DNA from: Streptomyces sp. NBC_01283
GTDB lineage: Bacteria > Actinomycetota > Actinomycetes > Streptomycetales > Streptomycetaceae
Assembly (NCBI RefSeq): GCF_041435335.1
Contig: NZ_CP108430.1
Location: 8,714,001-8,778,000, forward strand
Length of the DNA stretch: 64,000 bases
Direction: 5' to 3'
In this document: in pieces, positions 45,221-53,515 of the stretch
Layout of the letters: each line of letters starts with the position of its first letter
Position numbering within the stretch: the first letter of the stretch is position 1
Notes under the pieces: model-generated
Told to the model about the DNA's origin: nothing
Databases searched by the model: none
Seen by the model: only the letters and a program-made list of their open reading frames with translations
Made by a program: the position numbers and the translations under genes

Positions 45221-45433
45221 TCAGGCGTCGCGATTCTCGGCCAGGGTGTGGGCGACGAGGGCGTTGGCGTGTCCGTGCCCCAGGCCGTGCTCGGTCTTGA
45301 GCCAGGCGACGATCTCCATGTGCTTGGTCAGGGACGAGGACCGGATGAGGTCCTTCCACTCCGTGATCGGGCGTCCGTACTTCTTCTCGATCGAAGGGAA
45401 GTAGCTGGCGGGGCCCTTGGTGGCTTCGGTCAT
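45221..45433 (-). CDS. DUF4287 domain protein
   Basis: 70 aa. GPASYFPSIEKKYGRPITEW and LKTEHGLGHGHANALVAHTL are characteristic of DUF4287, a small helical family often found alone or fused to DUF5655. Function unknown. The ATG at 45433 is chosen because the domain starts there; the longer reading upstream is low-complexity. Convergent with fprB. Confidence 0.88.
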   Translation of the reverse strand: MTEATKGPASYFPSIEKKYGRPITEWKDLIRSSSLTKHMEIVAWLKTEHGLGHGHANALVAHTLAENRDA

Positions 45434-45634
45434 GGTGACGCCGTCCTGTCTCTCACGATGCCGTCCGTCGCGGCGTTGTCGTGAGTAGGACGGGTGGGGC
45501 CGGATCAAGTCATCGGGCGGCCGTGGTGTCCTAGGTCACATGTTCGCCTGGCGGGGCCGGATCGCCGGGATTAGCCTAAATGTGTGAACGCCGCACCTCG
45601 TCGTTCACCGTCTGCCTGACGCACGAGCAATCCC

Positions 45635-47290
45635 ATGACCGGCTCCCGGACGACACCCTCAGAGCCTGCCGCCTCCCCGAAGCGGGGCAGCGGCAGCGGT
45701 ATCGCACTCCTCGTCATCGCCTCGTGCCAGCTGATGGTGGTCCTCGACATCACCATCGTGAACATCGCACTGCCGCACATCCAGACCTCGCTCGGCTTCT
45801 CGACCGAGACCCTGTCCTGGGTGGTCAACGCCTACACGCTGACCTTCGGCGGCCTGCTGCTGCTCGGCGGTCGCCTCGGTGACATCCTCGGACGCCGCAG
45901 GGTCTTCATGTTCGGCGTCCTGCTCTTCGCCGCCGCCTCGCTGCTCGGCGGACTTTCGCAGGAGTCCTGGCAGTTGCTCGCGGCACGCTCGCTGCAGGGC
46001 GTCGGAGGCGCCATCGCCTCGCCCACCGCGCTCTCGCTGATCACCACGACGTTCCGCGAAGGGCCGGACAGGAACAGGGCGTTCGGTGTCTTCGCCGCCG
46101 TATCGGCCGGTGGCAGCGCGATCGGACTGCTCGCGGGCGGGTTGCTCGTCGAGTGGCTCGACTGGCGCTGGGTGCTCTTCGTGAACATCCCCATCGGCCT
46201 GCTCATCGCGTTCGCGACACCCCGCTACATCCGCGAGTCCGAGCGCCACCCGGGGCACTTCGACATCCTCGGCGCGCTCACCTCCACCCTGGGCATGGTG
46301 CTGCTCGTCTACGGCTTCATCCGCGCCTCCAAGGACGGCTGGAGTGACGGCCTGACCCTCGCGTCCTTCGCCGCGGCCGTGGTGCTCCTCGTCCTGTTCC
46401 TCACGGTCGAGCGCCGCTCGAAGCAGCCCATCACCCCGCTGTGGATGTTCCGCGACCGCAATCGCGCCGGTGTCTACGGGATGATGCTGTGCCTGGCCGC
46501 GGCGATGTTCGGCATGTTCTTCTTCCTGACGCTGTTCGTGCAGAACATTCTGAACTTCAGCCCGTTGCGGGCCGGTCTCGCCTTTCTGCCGGTGAGCGCG
46601 ATCATCGCGGTGGGCGCGGGACTCGCCTCCCAGCTGCTGCCCAAGTGGGGGCCCAAGCCCTTCATGGTGGTGGGCGCGACGCTGGCCGCCGTGGGCCTCG
46701 GCTGGCTGACGCTGACCGATGTCGACAGCACGTACGTGGGAAGCCTGCTCGGCCCCGTGCTGGTCTTCGGCTTCGGCATGGGCATGCAGTTCGTCTCACT
46801 GACCCTGATGGCGGTGTCGGGGGTGCAGTCGCAGGAGGCCGGAGCGGCCTCCGGCATCCTCAACGCCACCCAGCAGGTGGGCGGTTCGCTCGGCCTGTCC
46901 GTCCTCGTCACGGTCTTCGGCACGGCCAGCCGCAACGAGGCGACCGATCAGGTGCCCCGCTTCATGAAGGAGGCGAGCCCGGCCCAGCTGGTGGAGTTCC
47001 GCAGGACGGGGCAGCTCCCGGGCCGATGGGGCGATGAGGTCCTCGCGTCCGGCATCTCCAGCTCCTTCGTCGCCGCTGCCATCTTCGCCGTCGTCGCCGC
47101 GTTGATCGCCCTGGTGGTCATCCAGGTGCGGCCCGCCGACCTGGAGCGTCTCCAGGGCGGTGGCGGCGTCCCGCTCGCACCGGGTGCGGATGCGCAGGAC
47201 CAGGGCGCGGCGGACGCGCGGTACCAGGACACGGGCGACGGTCCTCCCGCGGGCGGTCCTTCCCGCGGCGGCCCTCCCTCGCCCGGCTGA
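45635..47290 (+). CDS. MFS drug exporter, DHA2 (14-TM, EmrB/QacA) family
   Basis: 551-aa membrane protein with about 14 helices. Family marks: MVVLDITIVNIALPHIQTSL (TM1), GGRLGDILGRRRVF (loop 2-3), LAARSLQGVGGAIASPTALS (motif C region). It exports hydrophobic drugs or natural products with proton antiport. The C-terminal tail is Pro/Gly-rich. The AfsR-type regulator that follows may control it. Confidence 0.92.
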   Translation: MTGSRTTPSEPAASPKRGSGSGIALLVIASCQLMVVLDITIVNIALPHIQTSLGFSTETLSWVVNAYTLTFGGLLLLGGRLGDILGRRRVFMFGVLLFAAASLLGGLSQESWQLLAARSLQGVGGAIASPTALSLITTTFREGPDRNRAFGVFAAVSAGGSAIGLLAGGLLVEWLDWRWVLFVNIPIGLLIAFATPRYIRESERHPGHFDILGALTSTLGMVLLVYGFIRASKDGWSDGLTLASFAAAVVLLVLFLTVERRSKQPITPLWMFRDRNRAGVYGMMLCLAAAMFGMFFFLTLFVQNILNFSPLRAGLAFLPVSAIIAVGAGLASQLLPKWGPKPFMVVGATLAAVGLGWLTLTDVDSTYVGSLLGPVLVFGFGMGMQFVSLTLMAVSGVQSQEAGAASGILNATQQVGGSLGLSVLVTVFGTASRNEATDQVPRFMKEASPAQLVEFRRTGQLPGRWGDEVLASGISSSFVAAAIFAVVAALIALVVIQVRPADLERLQGGGGVPLAPGADAQDQGAADARYQDTGDGPPAGGPSRGGPPSPG

Positions 47291-47422
47291 AGACGCTCTG
47301 CCCGGAGCCCCTCCACTGATGGCCTGATTGCCGTGGTGTGCAACCGAGTTGATGGCGGGCAGACGTAGTATGACCAGCCGATCGGGGGCGGGGTCGGTGG
47401 GGGCGGCGCGGGGCAAGGACCC

Positions 47423-50400
47423 ATGGAGACGGGCTTGGACACGGACACCGACTACCGCTTGCTGGGCCCGGTCGAGGCGTGGCGCGCGGGCCGCCGCCTC
47501 AGCCTGGGCGGACCCAAGCCCCGTGCCCTGCTCGCGGCGCTGCTCCTGGAACCGGGGCGCGTGGTCTCCGTCGACGTGCTGATCGACGCCATCTGGGGCG
47601 AGAGGCCGCCGGACACGGCACGTTCCCTGATCCAGTCGTACGTCTCGGCGTTGCGCCGCGCGCTGTCCGCCGATGCCATCGAGACCCGTCCGCCCGGCTA
47701 TCTGATCCGCGCGGACGCCACCCTGGTCGACCGCGTCGAGTTCGAGCGCCTCGCCGTACGGGGCAGGCAGGCCGCCGCCGAAGGAGATCACGGCGCGGCC
47801 GCCCGGCTGCTGGGGGACGCCCTCGCCCTGTGGCGCGGCCCCGCACTCGGCGGGATCGGCGAGACGCTGCGGGCCATGGCCGACCAGCTGGACGAGGCGC
47901 GGCAGGCGGCCCTGGAGGAGCGGATCGCCGCGGAGCTCGCCCAGACGGGCCGCGAGACGGAGCTGGTGGCCGAACTCACCGCGCTGGTCGCCAGACATCC
48001 CACCCGGGAGCGTCCGCGCGGTCAACTGATGCTCGCCCTCTACCGGTTGGGGCGCCAGGCGGACGCGCTCGCGGTTTATGCGGAGGGCCGCGACGTACTC
48101 GCCGAGGAGCTGGGCATCGACCCCGGACCCGACCTCAGACGGATGCACGAGGCGATCCTGCGGGCCGACGAAGAGCTGCTGCCCGCCGCGGCGGGCACCC
48201 CCGACCCCGGCCCCCGGGAGACCACCGCCGTCCCGGTGGCGGCCCTCCTGCCGCCCACCATCGGCGACTTCACCGGCCGGGAGGCCCAGCTCGCCGCCAT
48301 GCGGGCCGCCCTGTCGGGGCCCCGCGAGGCCATGCCGGTCGTCGTCCTCTCCGGACCCGGCGGCGTCGGCAAGTCCACCCTGGGCGTCCGGGCGGCGCAC
48401 CAGGTCGCCGACGCCTACCCGGACGGGCAGCTGTACGCCGAGCTGCGGGGCGCCACCGATCCCGTGGCACCCGGCGAAGTCCTCGGCCGGCTCCTCTACG
48501 CCCTGGGGGCCGATCCGCCCGACGGGGACGCCGAGCGGCGCGACCTCTTCCGCAGCCTGGTCTCGGGGCGCCGCGTCCTGCTGGTGCTCGACGACGCGGC
48601 CAGCGAGTCCCAGGTGCGCCCCCTGCTGCCCGGGAGCGCCACCTGCGGAGTGCTCATCACCGCACGGGCCCGCCTCGGCGCCCTGCCCTGCACCCACCGC
48701 ACCGATCTCGACGTGCTCGACACTGAGCCGGGGACCGAGCTCCTGGGCCGGGTGGCGGGGGAGCGGCGAGTCAGGGAAGAGCCGGACGCCGCCCGGCGCA
48801 TCGTCGAGCTGTGCGGCGGGCTCCCGCTCGCCATCCGGATCGCCGGGGCCCGACTCGCCACCCGCCGCCACTGGACCGCGCGCATGCTGGCCGACCGGCT
48901 CGCCGACGAACACCACCGCCTTGACGAACTCGCCGTCGGCGACCTGGAGGTGCGCGCCGGACTCGGCCTGAGCTACCGGGCCCTGGACGCCCCGGCCCGC
49001 ACCGCCCTGCGCCGCCTCGGACTGCTCGCCGCACCCGATGTCGCCGCATGGGTGGTGACCGCCCTCCTCGACGTGCCGGAGGCCGAGGCGGACCGCGTCG
49101 TGGAACAGCTCATCGACGCCCAACTGCTGCACTGCACCGGCGTCGACCGGGCGGGCCAGCCCCGCTACCGGCCCCACGACCTGGTCCGCGTGTACGCCGC
49201 GGAGCGCGCCGACGCCGAGGATCCGCCCGCCGAACGTGCCGCCGCCGTCGGCCGCGCGTTGGGCGCCTGGCTCTGGCTCACCGGCCTCGCCGCATCCGCC
49301 ACGCCCTCCGGCGCCGTCGAACTGCACCGCGGGCTCCTGGACTCCTCGAGCCCGAACGGATCCGCCCGCTCCCTGCGACAACTCGTCCGGCCCGTCGGAC
49401 CGGAGGCCACCCAGCGGGCACTCGCCGACCCGGCCGCCTGGTTCGAGGCCGAGGCCGACGCGATCGCCGCCGCCGTCGAGCGCGCGGCAGCCCTCGACCT
49501 GCACACCCTCTCCTGCGAGGCCGCGGCGGCCCTCTGCTCCTCCGCGTACACCGTCGGCAACCGCTTCGAGGCGTGGTGGCGCACCCATGACGCGGCACTG
49601 GCCGCGGCCCGCCGCGCCGAGGACCGGGCGGGGGAGGCCCTGCTGCTCATCGGCCTGGGCCAGCTCCGCTACGAACAGGACCGGTTCCCCGAATCCCAGG
49701 GCTACTTCAAGCAGGCGGCCGGGCTCTGCGCCGAACTCGGCGACGTACGCGGACGCGCCGCCGCCTTCGCCGGGCTCGGCAGCGCCCTGCGCGAAGCGGG
49801 ACGGCTGCGCGCGGCCCAGGAGACGCTGGTCCGCGCCGTCGACGGGTTCCGCGAACTCCACGACGACCCGGGCCTCGGCCTGTCCTGCCGGTACGCGGGG
49901 TCCGTCCAGCTCGAACTCGGCGACTTCGCGGCCTCCCGCGCCTTCCTCGACGAATCGCTGCGGGCCTACCGCAGGCTCGGCAGTCGCCGCGGCGAATCCC
50001 TCACGTTGCGCTCGATCGGCCTGGTCCACCGCGCGCTCGGCGAGTACACGGCGGCGGAGGAGCTCTCCGGCCGTGCGGTGGACCTCCTGAGCACCCTCGG
50101 GGACCCGCTCATGCTGGCGTACGCGATGCAGGCACGGGCCAAGTCCCGCATCAGACTGGGGCGTTCGGCCGAAGCGAGGGGCGAGATCCGTGAGGTCCTC
50201 GACATCTGCCGCGGCCAGCGCGACCGCTTCGGCGAGGCGCTTGGCCTGCGCACCCTCGGCGAGTGCGAGCTCGCCGCGGGCCGCCTCGACACCGCGGAGC
50301 AGCATCTGACCGCGGCCGCCGCCCTCTGGAACGACCTGGGGCTTCCGCTGCCGCGGGCCCGCACCCTGCGCGATCTCGCGGCGGCGCGCGAAGCCGCGGG

Positions 50401-50491
50401 CGACCGGGCGGCGGCAGGTGCGCTGCGCGCCGAGGCGCGCGAGGTCTTCACGGCGTACGAGGCGCGCGAACGCGACGAACCGGGGATCTGA
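47423..50491 (+). CDS. AfsR/SARP-type regulator with NB-ARC and TPR domains
   Basis: 1022 aa. Residues 10-95 are the OmpR-like DNA-binding domain (LGPVEAWRAGRRLSLGGPKP; IQSYVSALRRAL), then the BTAD helical domain (to about 260). An NB-ARC ATPase follows with Walker A SGPGGVGKSTLG and Walker B RVLLVLDDAAS. The C-terminus is a run of TPR repeats (GEALLLIGLGQLRYEQDRFP and similar). AfsR-like proteins integrate signals to switch on antibiotic genes. ATG after AAGGA. No biosynthetic cluster is adjacent. Confidence 0.93.
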   Translation: METGLDTDTDYRLLGPVEAWRAGRRLSLGGPKPRALLAALLLEPGRVVSVDVLIDAIWGERPPDTARSLIQSYVSALRRALSADAIETRPPGYLIRADATLVDRVEFERLAVRGRQAAAEGDHGAAARLLGDALALWRGPALGGIGETLRAMADQLDEARQAALEERIAAELAQTGRETELVAELTALVARHPTRERPRGQLMLALYRLGRQADALAVYAEGRDVLAEELGIDPGPDLRRMHEAILRADEELLPAAAGTPDPGPRETTAVPVAALLPPTIGDFTGREAQLAAMRAALSGPREAMPVVVLSGPGGVGKSTLGVRAAHQVADAYPDGQLYAELRGATDPVAPGEVLGRLLYALGADPPDGDAERRDLFRSLVSGRRVLLVLDDAASESQVRPLLPGSATCGVLITARARLGALPCTHRTDLDVLDTEPGTELLGRVAGERRVREEPDAARRIVELCGGLPLAIRIAGARLATRRHWTARMLADRLADEHHRLDELAVGDLEVRAGLGLSYRALDAPARTALRRLGLLAAPDVAAWVVTALLDVPEAEADRVVEQLIDAQLLHCTGVDRAGQPRYRPHDLVRVYAAERADAEDPPAERAAAVGRALGAWLWLTGLAASATPSGAVELHRGLLDSSSPNGSARSLRQLVRPVGPEATQRALADPAAWFEAEADAIAAAVERAAALDLHTLSCEAAAALCSSAYTVGNRFEAWWRTHDAALAAARRAEDRAGEALLLIGLGQLRYEQDRFPESQGYFKQAAGLCAELGDVRGRAAAFAGLGSALREAGRLRAAQETLVRAVDGFRELHDDPGLGLSCRYAGSVQLELGDFAASRAFLDESLRAYRRLGSRRGESLTLRSIGLVHRALGEYTAAEELSGRAVDLLSTLGDPLMLAYAMQARAKSRIRLGRSAEARGEIREVLDICRGQRDRFGEALGLRTLGECELAAGRLDTAEQHLTAAAALWNDLGLPLPRARTLRDLAAAREAAGDRAAAGALRAEAREVFTAYEARERDEPGI

Positions 50492-50841
50492 CGTCGCTTC
50501 AGAACCGGGGCTCTGGGGTCACTGCAGCGGTGGCCTGCAATCCGCTTGGCGCGGACTTGCAGAGAATTTGCAGCGGACTGCGTCACTCTGAGGTTGTCGG
50601 CGAGTGAACACGCCGACGCCAACGGGGGATTGCAGGAAACAACGGGGGACTCAGCGGAATTCATCGGGGGAAGCACGGGGGAAGGCCACTGATGCCTCGT
50701 ACGGCCCACACCACCGACACCGTCGGTCGTGTGGGCCGCTCGTCGCGTAGAGCCCCTGCCAGGGCACGGAGGGGACTTCGGGGGCGGGCGGCAGCCCGTC
50801 CCCGAAGCTGTGCTCGCCACGGTCTCCACGAAGGGGCAGAC
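50492..50841. other. Gap with TTGCAG repeats and hairpins before the VanX-like gene
   Basis: 350 bp. It holds ttgcag at 50557-50562 and 50568-50573 (11 bp apart, one helical turn) and again at 50630. There is a perfect 7-bp dyad gtcggcg/cgccgac (50596-50617) and a large hairpin (50703-50737). Direct repeats at helical spacing are how SARP proteins bind, so AfsR-type autoregulation or control of vanX is possible. Confidence 0.5.
50703..50737 (+). terminator. Large hairpin ahead of the VanX-like gene
   Basis: Arms 50703-50718 and 50722-50737 pair except one mismatch, with a 3-nt loop. It could end the AfsR-type transcript or act as an attenuator for the dipeptidase gene. Confidence 0.6.
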
Positions 50842-51507
50842 ATGTCGTCGATCATCCTCATGAACGATCCCAGAGTGGTCGGCATCCCGGTCCACGACTG
50901 TGGCGAAGCCCTCGTGGACCTGCGCCAACTGCCGTTTCTTGACGTCGACGACCGCCTCGCCGACCAGGACGGGGCCTACGCCCAACTGCGCGAGGGCGTC
51001 GCCTGGCGCCTGGCCCGCGCCGCCCGGCTGCTGCCCGAGGGCCTGCGCTTCCTGGTCACCGAGGGATACCGGCCGCTGGCCCTGCAGATCCAGTACTTCG
51101 ACGAGTACGCCGCCGAACTGAGGAGGGCCAACCCCGACTGGTCGGACGCCTACCTCCACCAGCAGACGAGCCGCTCCCTCTCGCCGCCCGAGGTGGGCCC
51201 GCACGTCGCGGGCGCCGCGGTCGACCTGACCCTGCGCACCACCTCAGGCGCCGAACTCGATCTCGGCACCCCGGTGAACGCAAGCCCGGAGGAGAGCGAC
51301 GGCGCCTGCTACATGGACAGCGCCCTGATCTCCCCGACGGCCCGCCGCAACCGCCGCACCCTCACCGCCGCCCTCTCCACGGCAGGCCTGGTCAACTACC
51401 CCACGGAGTGGTGGCACTGGTCCTACGGCGACCGCTACTGGGCCCTCGCGACCGAGGCCCCCACAGCGACGTACGGGCCGATGACACCGGACGTCCCGGC
51501 GACCTGA
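50842..51507 (+). CDS. D-Ala-D-Ala dipeptidase, VanX-like (M15D)
   Basis: 221 aa cytoplasmic zinc peptidase. Active-site elements: Arg in VTEGYRPLALQ, zinc His and Asp in GPHVAGAAVDLTL, catalytic Glu and zinc His in TEWWHWSYGDRYWA. It hydrolyses D-Ala-D-Ala. No vanH, vanA or vanRS genes are nearby, so it more likely serves cell-wall recycling or nutrition than vancomycin resistance. Its 3' end overlaps the convergent FMN reductase gene by 73 bp. Confidence 0.9.
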   Translation: MSSIILMNDPRVVGIPVHDCGEALVDLRQLPFLDVDDRLADQDGAYAQLREGVAWRLARAARLLPEGLRFLVTEGYRPLALQIQYFDEYAAELRRANPDWSDAYLHQQTSRSLSPPEVGPHVAGAAVDLTLRTTSGAELDLGTPVNASPEESDGACYMDSALISPTARRNRRTLTAALSTAGLVNYPTEWWHWSYGDRYWALATEAPTATYGPMTPDVPAT

Positions 51508-52043
51508 GACTGCCCCGCGAGCGCCTCGCGGAACCGGTCGACGACGGGGGCGAGCCCGGCGGACGCGTCGGGCGTGAGGCTGACCGTCCCGTCGTCGGCG
51601 GGAGTGATGTGGCGGTCCAGGACGAACCAGCCCTGGGTGACCTCCGCGCCCAGCGACGTGAGCACCGGCCGCAACGCGTAGTCGACGGCGAGGACATGGG
51701 CGGGGGAGCCGCCCGTCGCCAGCGGCAGAACGGGCTTGCCCCGCATCGCGTACTGCGGCAGGAGGTCGAGGAACGTCTTGAGGACCCCGGAGTACGCGGC
51801 CTTGTAGACGGGCGTGCCGACCACGAGTGCGTCCGCGCTCTCGACGAGGGCGACGGCCTCGGCGACGGCGGGATGCGAGGCGTCGGCGGAGAGGAGCGCG
51901 TCGGCGGGCAGCGTGCGGACGTCGAGCGTCCGCACCCGGTGGCCCTGAGCGGCGAGTTCACGGCCCAGGTGCTGCACGAGACGCGCGGTACGGGAGGAGC
52001 CGGGGGCGGAGGCGCTGCCGGTGAGCGTGAGAACGGTGGCCAT
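51435..52043 (-). CDS. ssuE: NAD(P)H-dependent FMN reductase (SsuE/MsuE-like)
   Basis: 202 aa flavodoxin-fold reductase. TLTGSASAPGSSRTARLVQH (FMN phosphate loop), GTPVYKAAYSGVLKTFLDLL and LATGGSPAHVLAVDYALRPV are SsuE hallmarks. It supplies reduced FMN to flavin monooxygenases that release sulfite from sulfonates. A polycysteine leader peptide upstream supports a sulfur-starvation role. The long convergent overlap with the VanX-like gene is unusual. Confidence 0.88.
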   Translation of the reverse strand: MATVLTLTGSASAPGSSRTARLVQHLGRELAAQGHRVRTLDVRTLPADALLSADASHPAVAEAVALVESADALVVGTPVYKAAYSGVLKTFLDLLPQYAMRGKPVLPLATGGSPAHVLAVDYALRPVLTSLGAEVTQGWFVLDRHITPADDGTVSLTPDASAGLAPVVDRFREALAGQSQVAGTSGVIGPYVAVGASVARAQ

Positions 52044-52557
52044 GGCGGAAGTCCTTCGGGTACGCGGCCCCGGGGGCGGGGCGGGGCGAGGCGAGGCGGG
52101 GCATGAGGGAAGAAGGGAAGGAGGGGCAGGCGGCAGGCCCGCGGATGCGCGCGGTCGCGACGGGCGCGGCGCTGCCCGAGGTGCGGGGTGACCCGGCAGG
52201 GCCGAGCGCGGCCCGTCAACGAGCCCGGCGGGCCCAGGAGTTCACGCGCACGAGGCGCGGCGGAGTGCCCGGCGGCTTGCTCAGTGGCAGCGGCGACAGC
52301 AGGCGCTGCACACTCGCGCGAGGTCGACGTACCGTCGCCGCGTGAGGTGGGATCGCACTGCATTCATGTCGTCGATTCAACCAGGTACCCCCACATGCGT
52401 CGAGTGGGCCCCGACCAAGAGTCGAGCAGGCCATGATTAGGCCCGTGTGGCTGGCAGACACCTGTTCGATGTTCGCGACCCGATCTATGGTGACAACAGC
52501 CCCAGACCTCGGCTTTCAACCTTTTGTGTCGTTTCAACCGACAGTGAGGGAGCCGCG
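52044..52557. other. Divergent region between the FMN reductase and the flavodoxin gene
   Basis: 514 bp. It holds the leader ORF at 52281-52367. About 240 bp of GC-rich sequence lies between that leader's stop and ssuE, enough for attenuator structures. No other gene was recognised, and no clear promoter for the flavodoxin gene. Confidence 0.5.
52281..52367 (-). CDS. Cysteine-rich leader peptide upstream of ssuE
   Basis: 28 aa, MNAVRSHLTRRRYVDLARVC then SACCRRCH and a TGA. Five of the last ten residues are cysteine. The SHLTRRRYVDLARV core matches a leader-peptide type found before sulfur-assimilation genes in Streptomyces. Ribosome stalling at the Cys codons when charged tRNA-Cys is low would allow expression of the FMN reductase gene downstream. 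Polycysteine leader ORFs are known cysteine-responsive attenuators in mycobacteria; action here is inferred. Confidence 0.8.
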   Translation of the reverse strand: MNAVRSHLTRRRYVDLARVCSACCRRCH

Positions 52558-53151
52558 ATGTCGCTTTCAGGGGATCGGACAGCAGCGGACGCCGGCAGAC
52601 CGTCCGGCCCTGCGACGCCTCGGGCCATGAACATCCTGGTCGGCTACTCGGGAGTGCACGGCTCCACCCACGGCATCGCGGAACGCCTCGCGACCCGGCT
52701 CGCGGAGTGCGGGCACGTCACGGTCGTCGTCCCGCTGGTGGCGGAGCAGAAGACGGGAGGCTACGACGCCTTCGTGCTGGGCAGCGCGGTGCACCACGGC
52801 GCCTGGCTCGGGCAGGCCACCGACTTCATCCGCAGCCACCCCAGCACCCTGGCCACGCACCCGACGTGGCTGTACAGCGTCGGCGTGCCGCCCCACGCGG
52901 GACGCTGGCCCGCCCGGCGTCGGCCCGAACCCCGGCAACTGGCCGGGATCCGCTCCCTCATCCGCCCGTGGGGACACCAGCTGCTGGCGGGGGCGATCTA
53001 CCGCGACCACGTCCCGGGGTGGCGGCACCTGGCCTTCCGGGCGTGCGGCGGACGCTACGGCGATCACCGGGACTGGAAGGCCGTCGACGACTGGGTCGAG
53101 CGCATCCACCGCCGGCTCGTCACGGCCGACACCACCGACTCGGCCCTGTGA
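52558..53151 (+). CDS. Flavodoxin-domain protein
   Basis: 197 aa. After a short Pro/Ala-rich lead comes MNILVGYSGVHGSTHGIAER, a flavodoxin FMN-binding loop, then YDAFVLGSAVHHGAWLG and a C-terminus RDHVPGWRHLAFRACGGRYG, as in HemG-like proteins. ATG at 52558 follows GAGGGA; the ATG at 52627 would give the bare domain. Possible protoporphyrinogen oxidase-like or stress redox role; unproven. Confidence 0.8.
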   Translation: MSLSGDRTAADAGRPSGPATPRAMNILVGYSGVHGSTHGIAERLATRLAECGHVTVVVPLVAEQKTGGYDAFVLGSAVHHGAWLGQATDFIRSHPSTLATHPTWLYSVGVPPHAGRWPARRRPEPRQLAGIRSLIRPWGHQLLAGAIYRDHVPGWRHLAFRACGGRYGDHRDWKAVDDWVERIHRRLVTADTTDSAL

Positions 53152-53158
53152 CCCGGCC

Positions 53159-53181
53159 TGCCACGTGCCGTCGACGTGGCA
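53159..53181 (+). terminator. Hairpin after the flavodoxin gene
   Basis: tgccacgt and acgtggca are perfect 8-bp arms with a 7-nt loop, 8 bp past the stop codon. Confidence 0.6.
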
Positions 53182-53515
53182 CGGGCGCGCCGACCCCTGC
53201 GGCGCGTGACGAGCGGGCGGCCGCCGCCGTGGGCGGCACGCGCGGCCTGCTGGAGGCCGTACTGCGGGAACTCGACGACGGCCCGCACAGCCATCGGGGC
53301 AGGGCGATGCCGATAGCACGGACCGCGAGCAAGCGGCAACAGGTCTGATACCAGCGCCAGTTGACGGTCTTGTGGCGTCCGTCGCCATTCTGCCCCGCTC
53401 GCGGTGGCTCCTACGGTTGCCGGCACCCCGGTGTCCCGGCCCGCAGCAGGAGTGGACGGCCCCGGGGTCGCGTGATCCGCCCCGGACACCGCGCCGCCCT
53501 CCGTCGGGAGCCGCC
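53182..53515. other. Upstream region of the PHB depolymerase gene
   Basis: 334 bp with no convincing gene. Open frames here have no ribosome site and no recognisable domain. Nothing else was seen. Confidence 0.5.

Noticed and set aside
46796..50305. 1169-codon open frame on the minus strand
   Set aside because: It is antisense to the AfsR-type regulator and the exporter, has no domain, and results from the lack of stop codons in GC-rich DNA.
50842..51507. Part of a vancomycin-resistance cluster
   Set aside because: No vanH, vanA, vanR or vanS gene is adjacent, so only the dipeptidase activity is supported.
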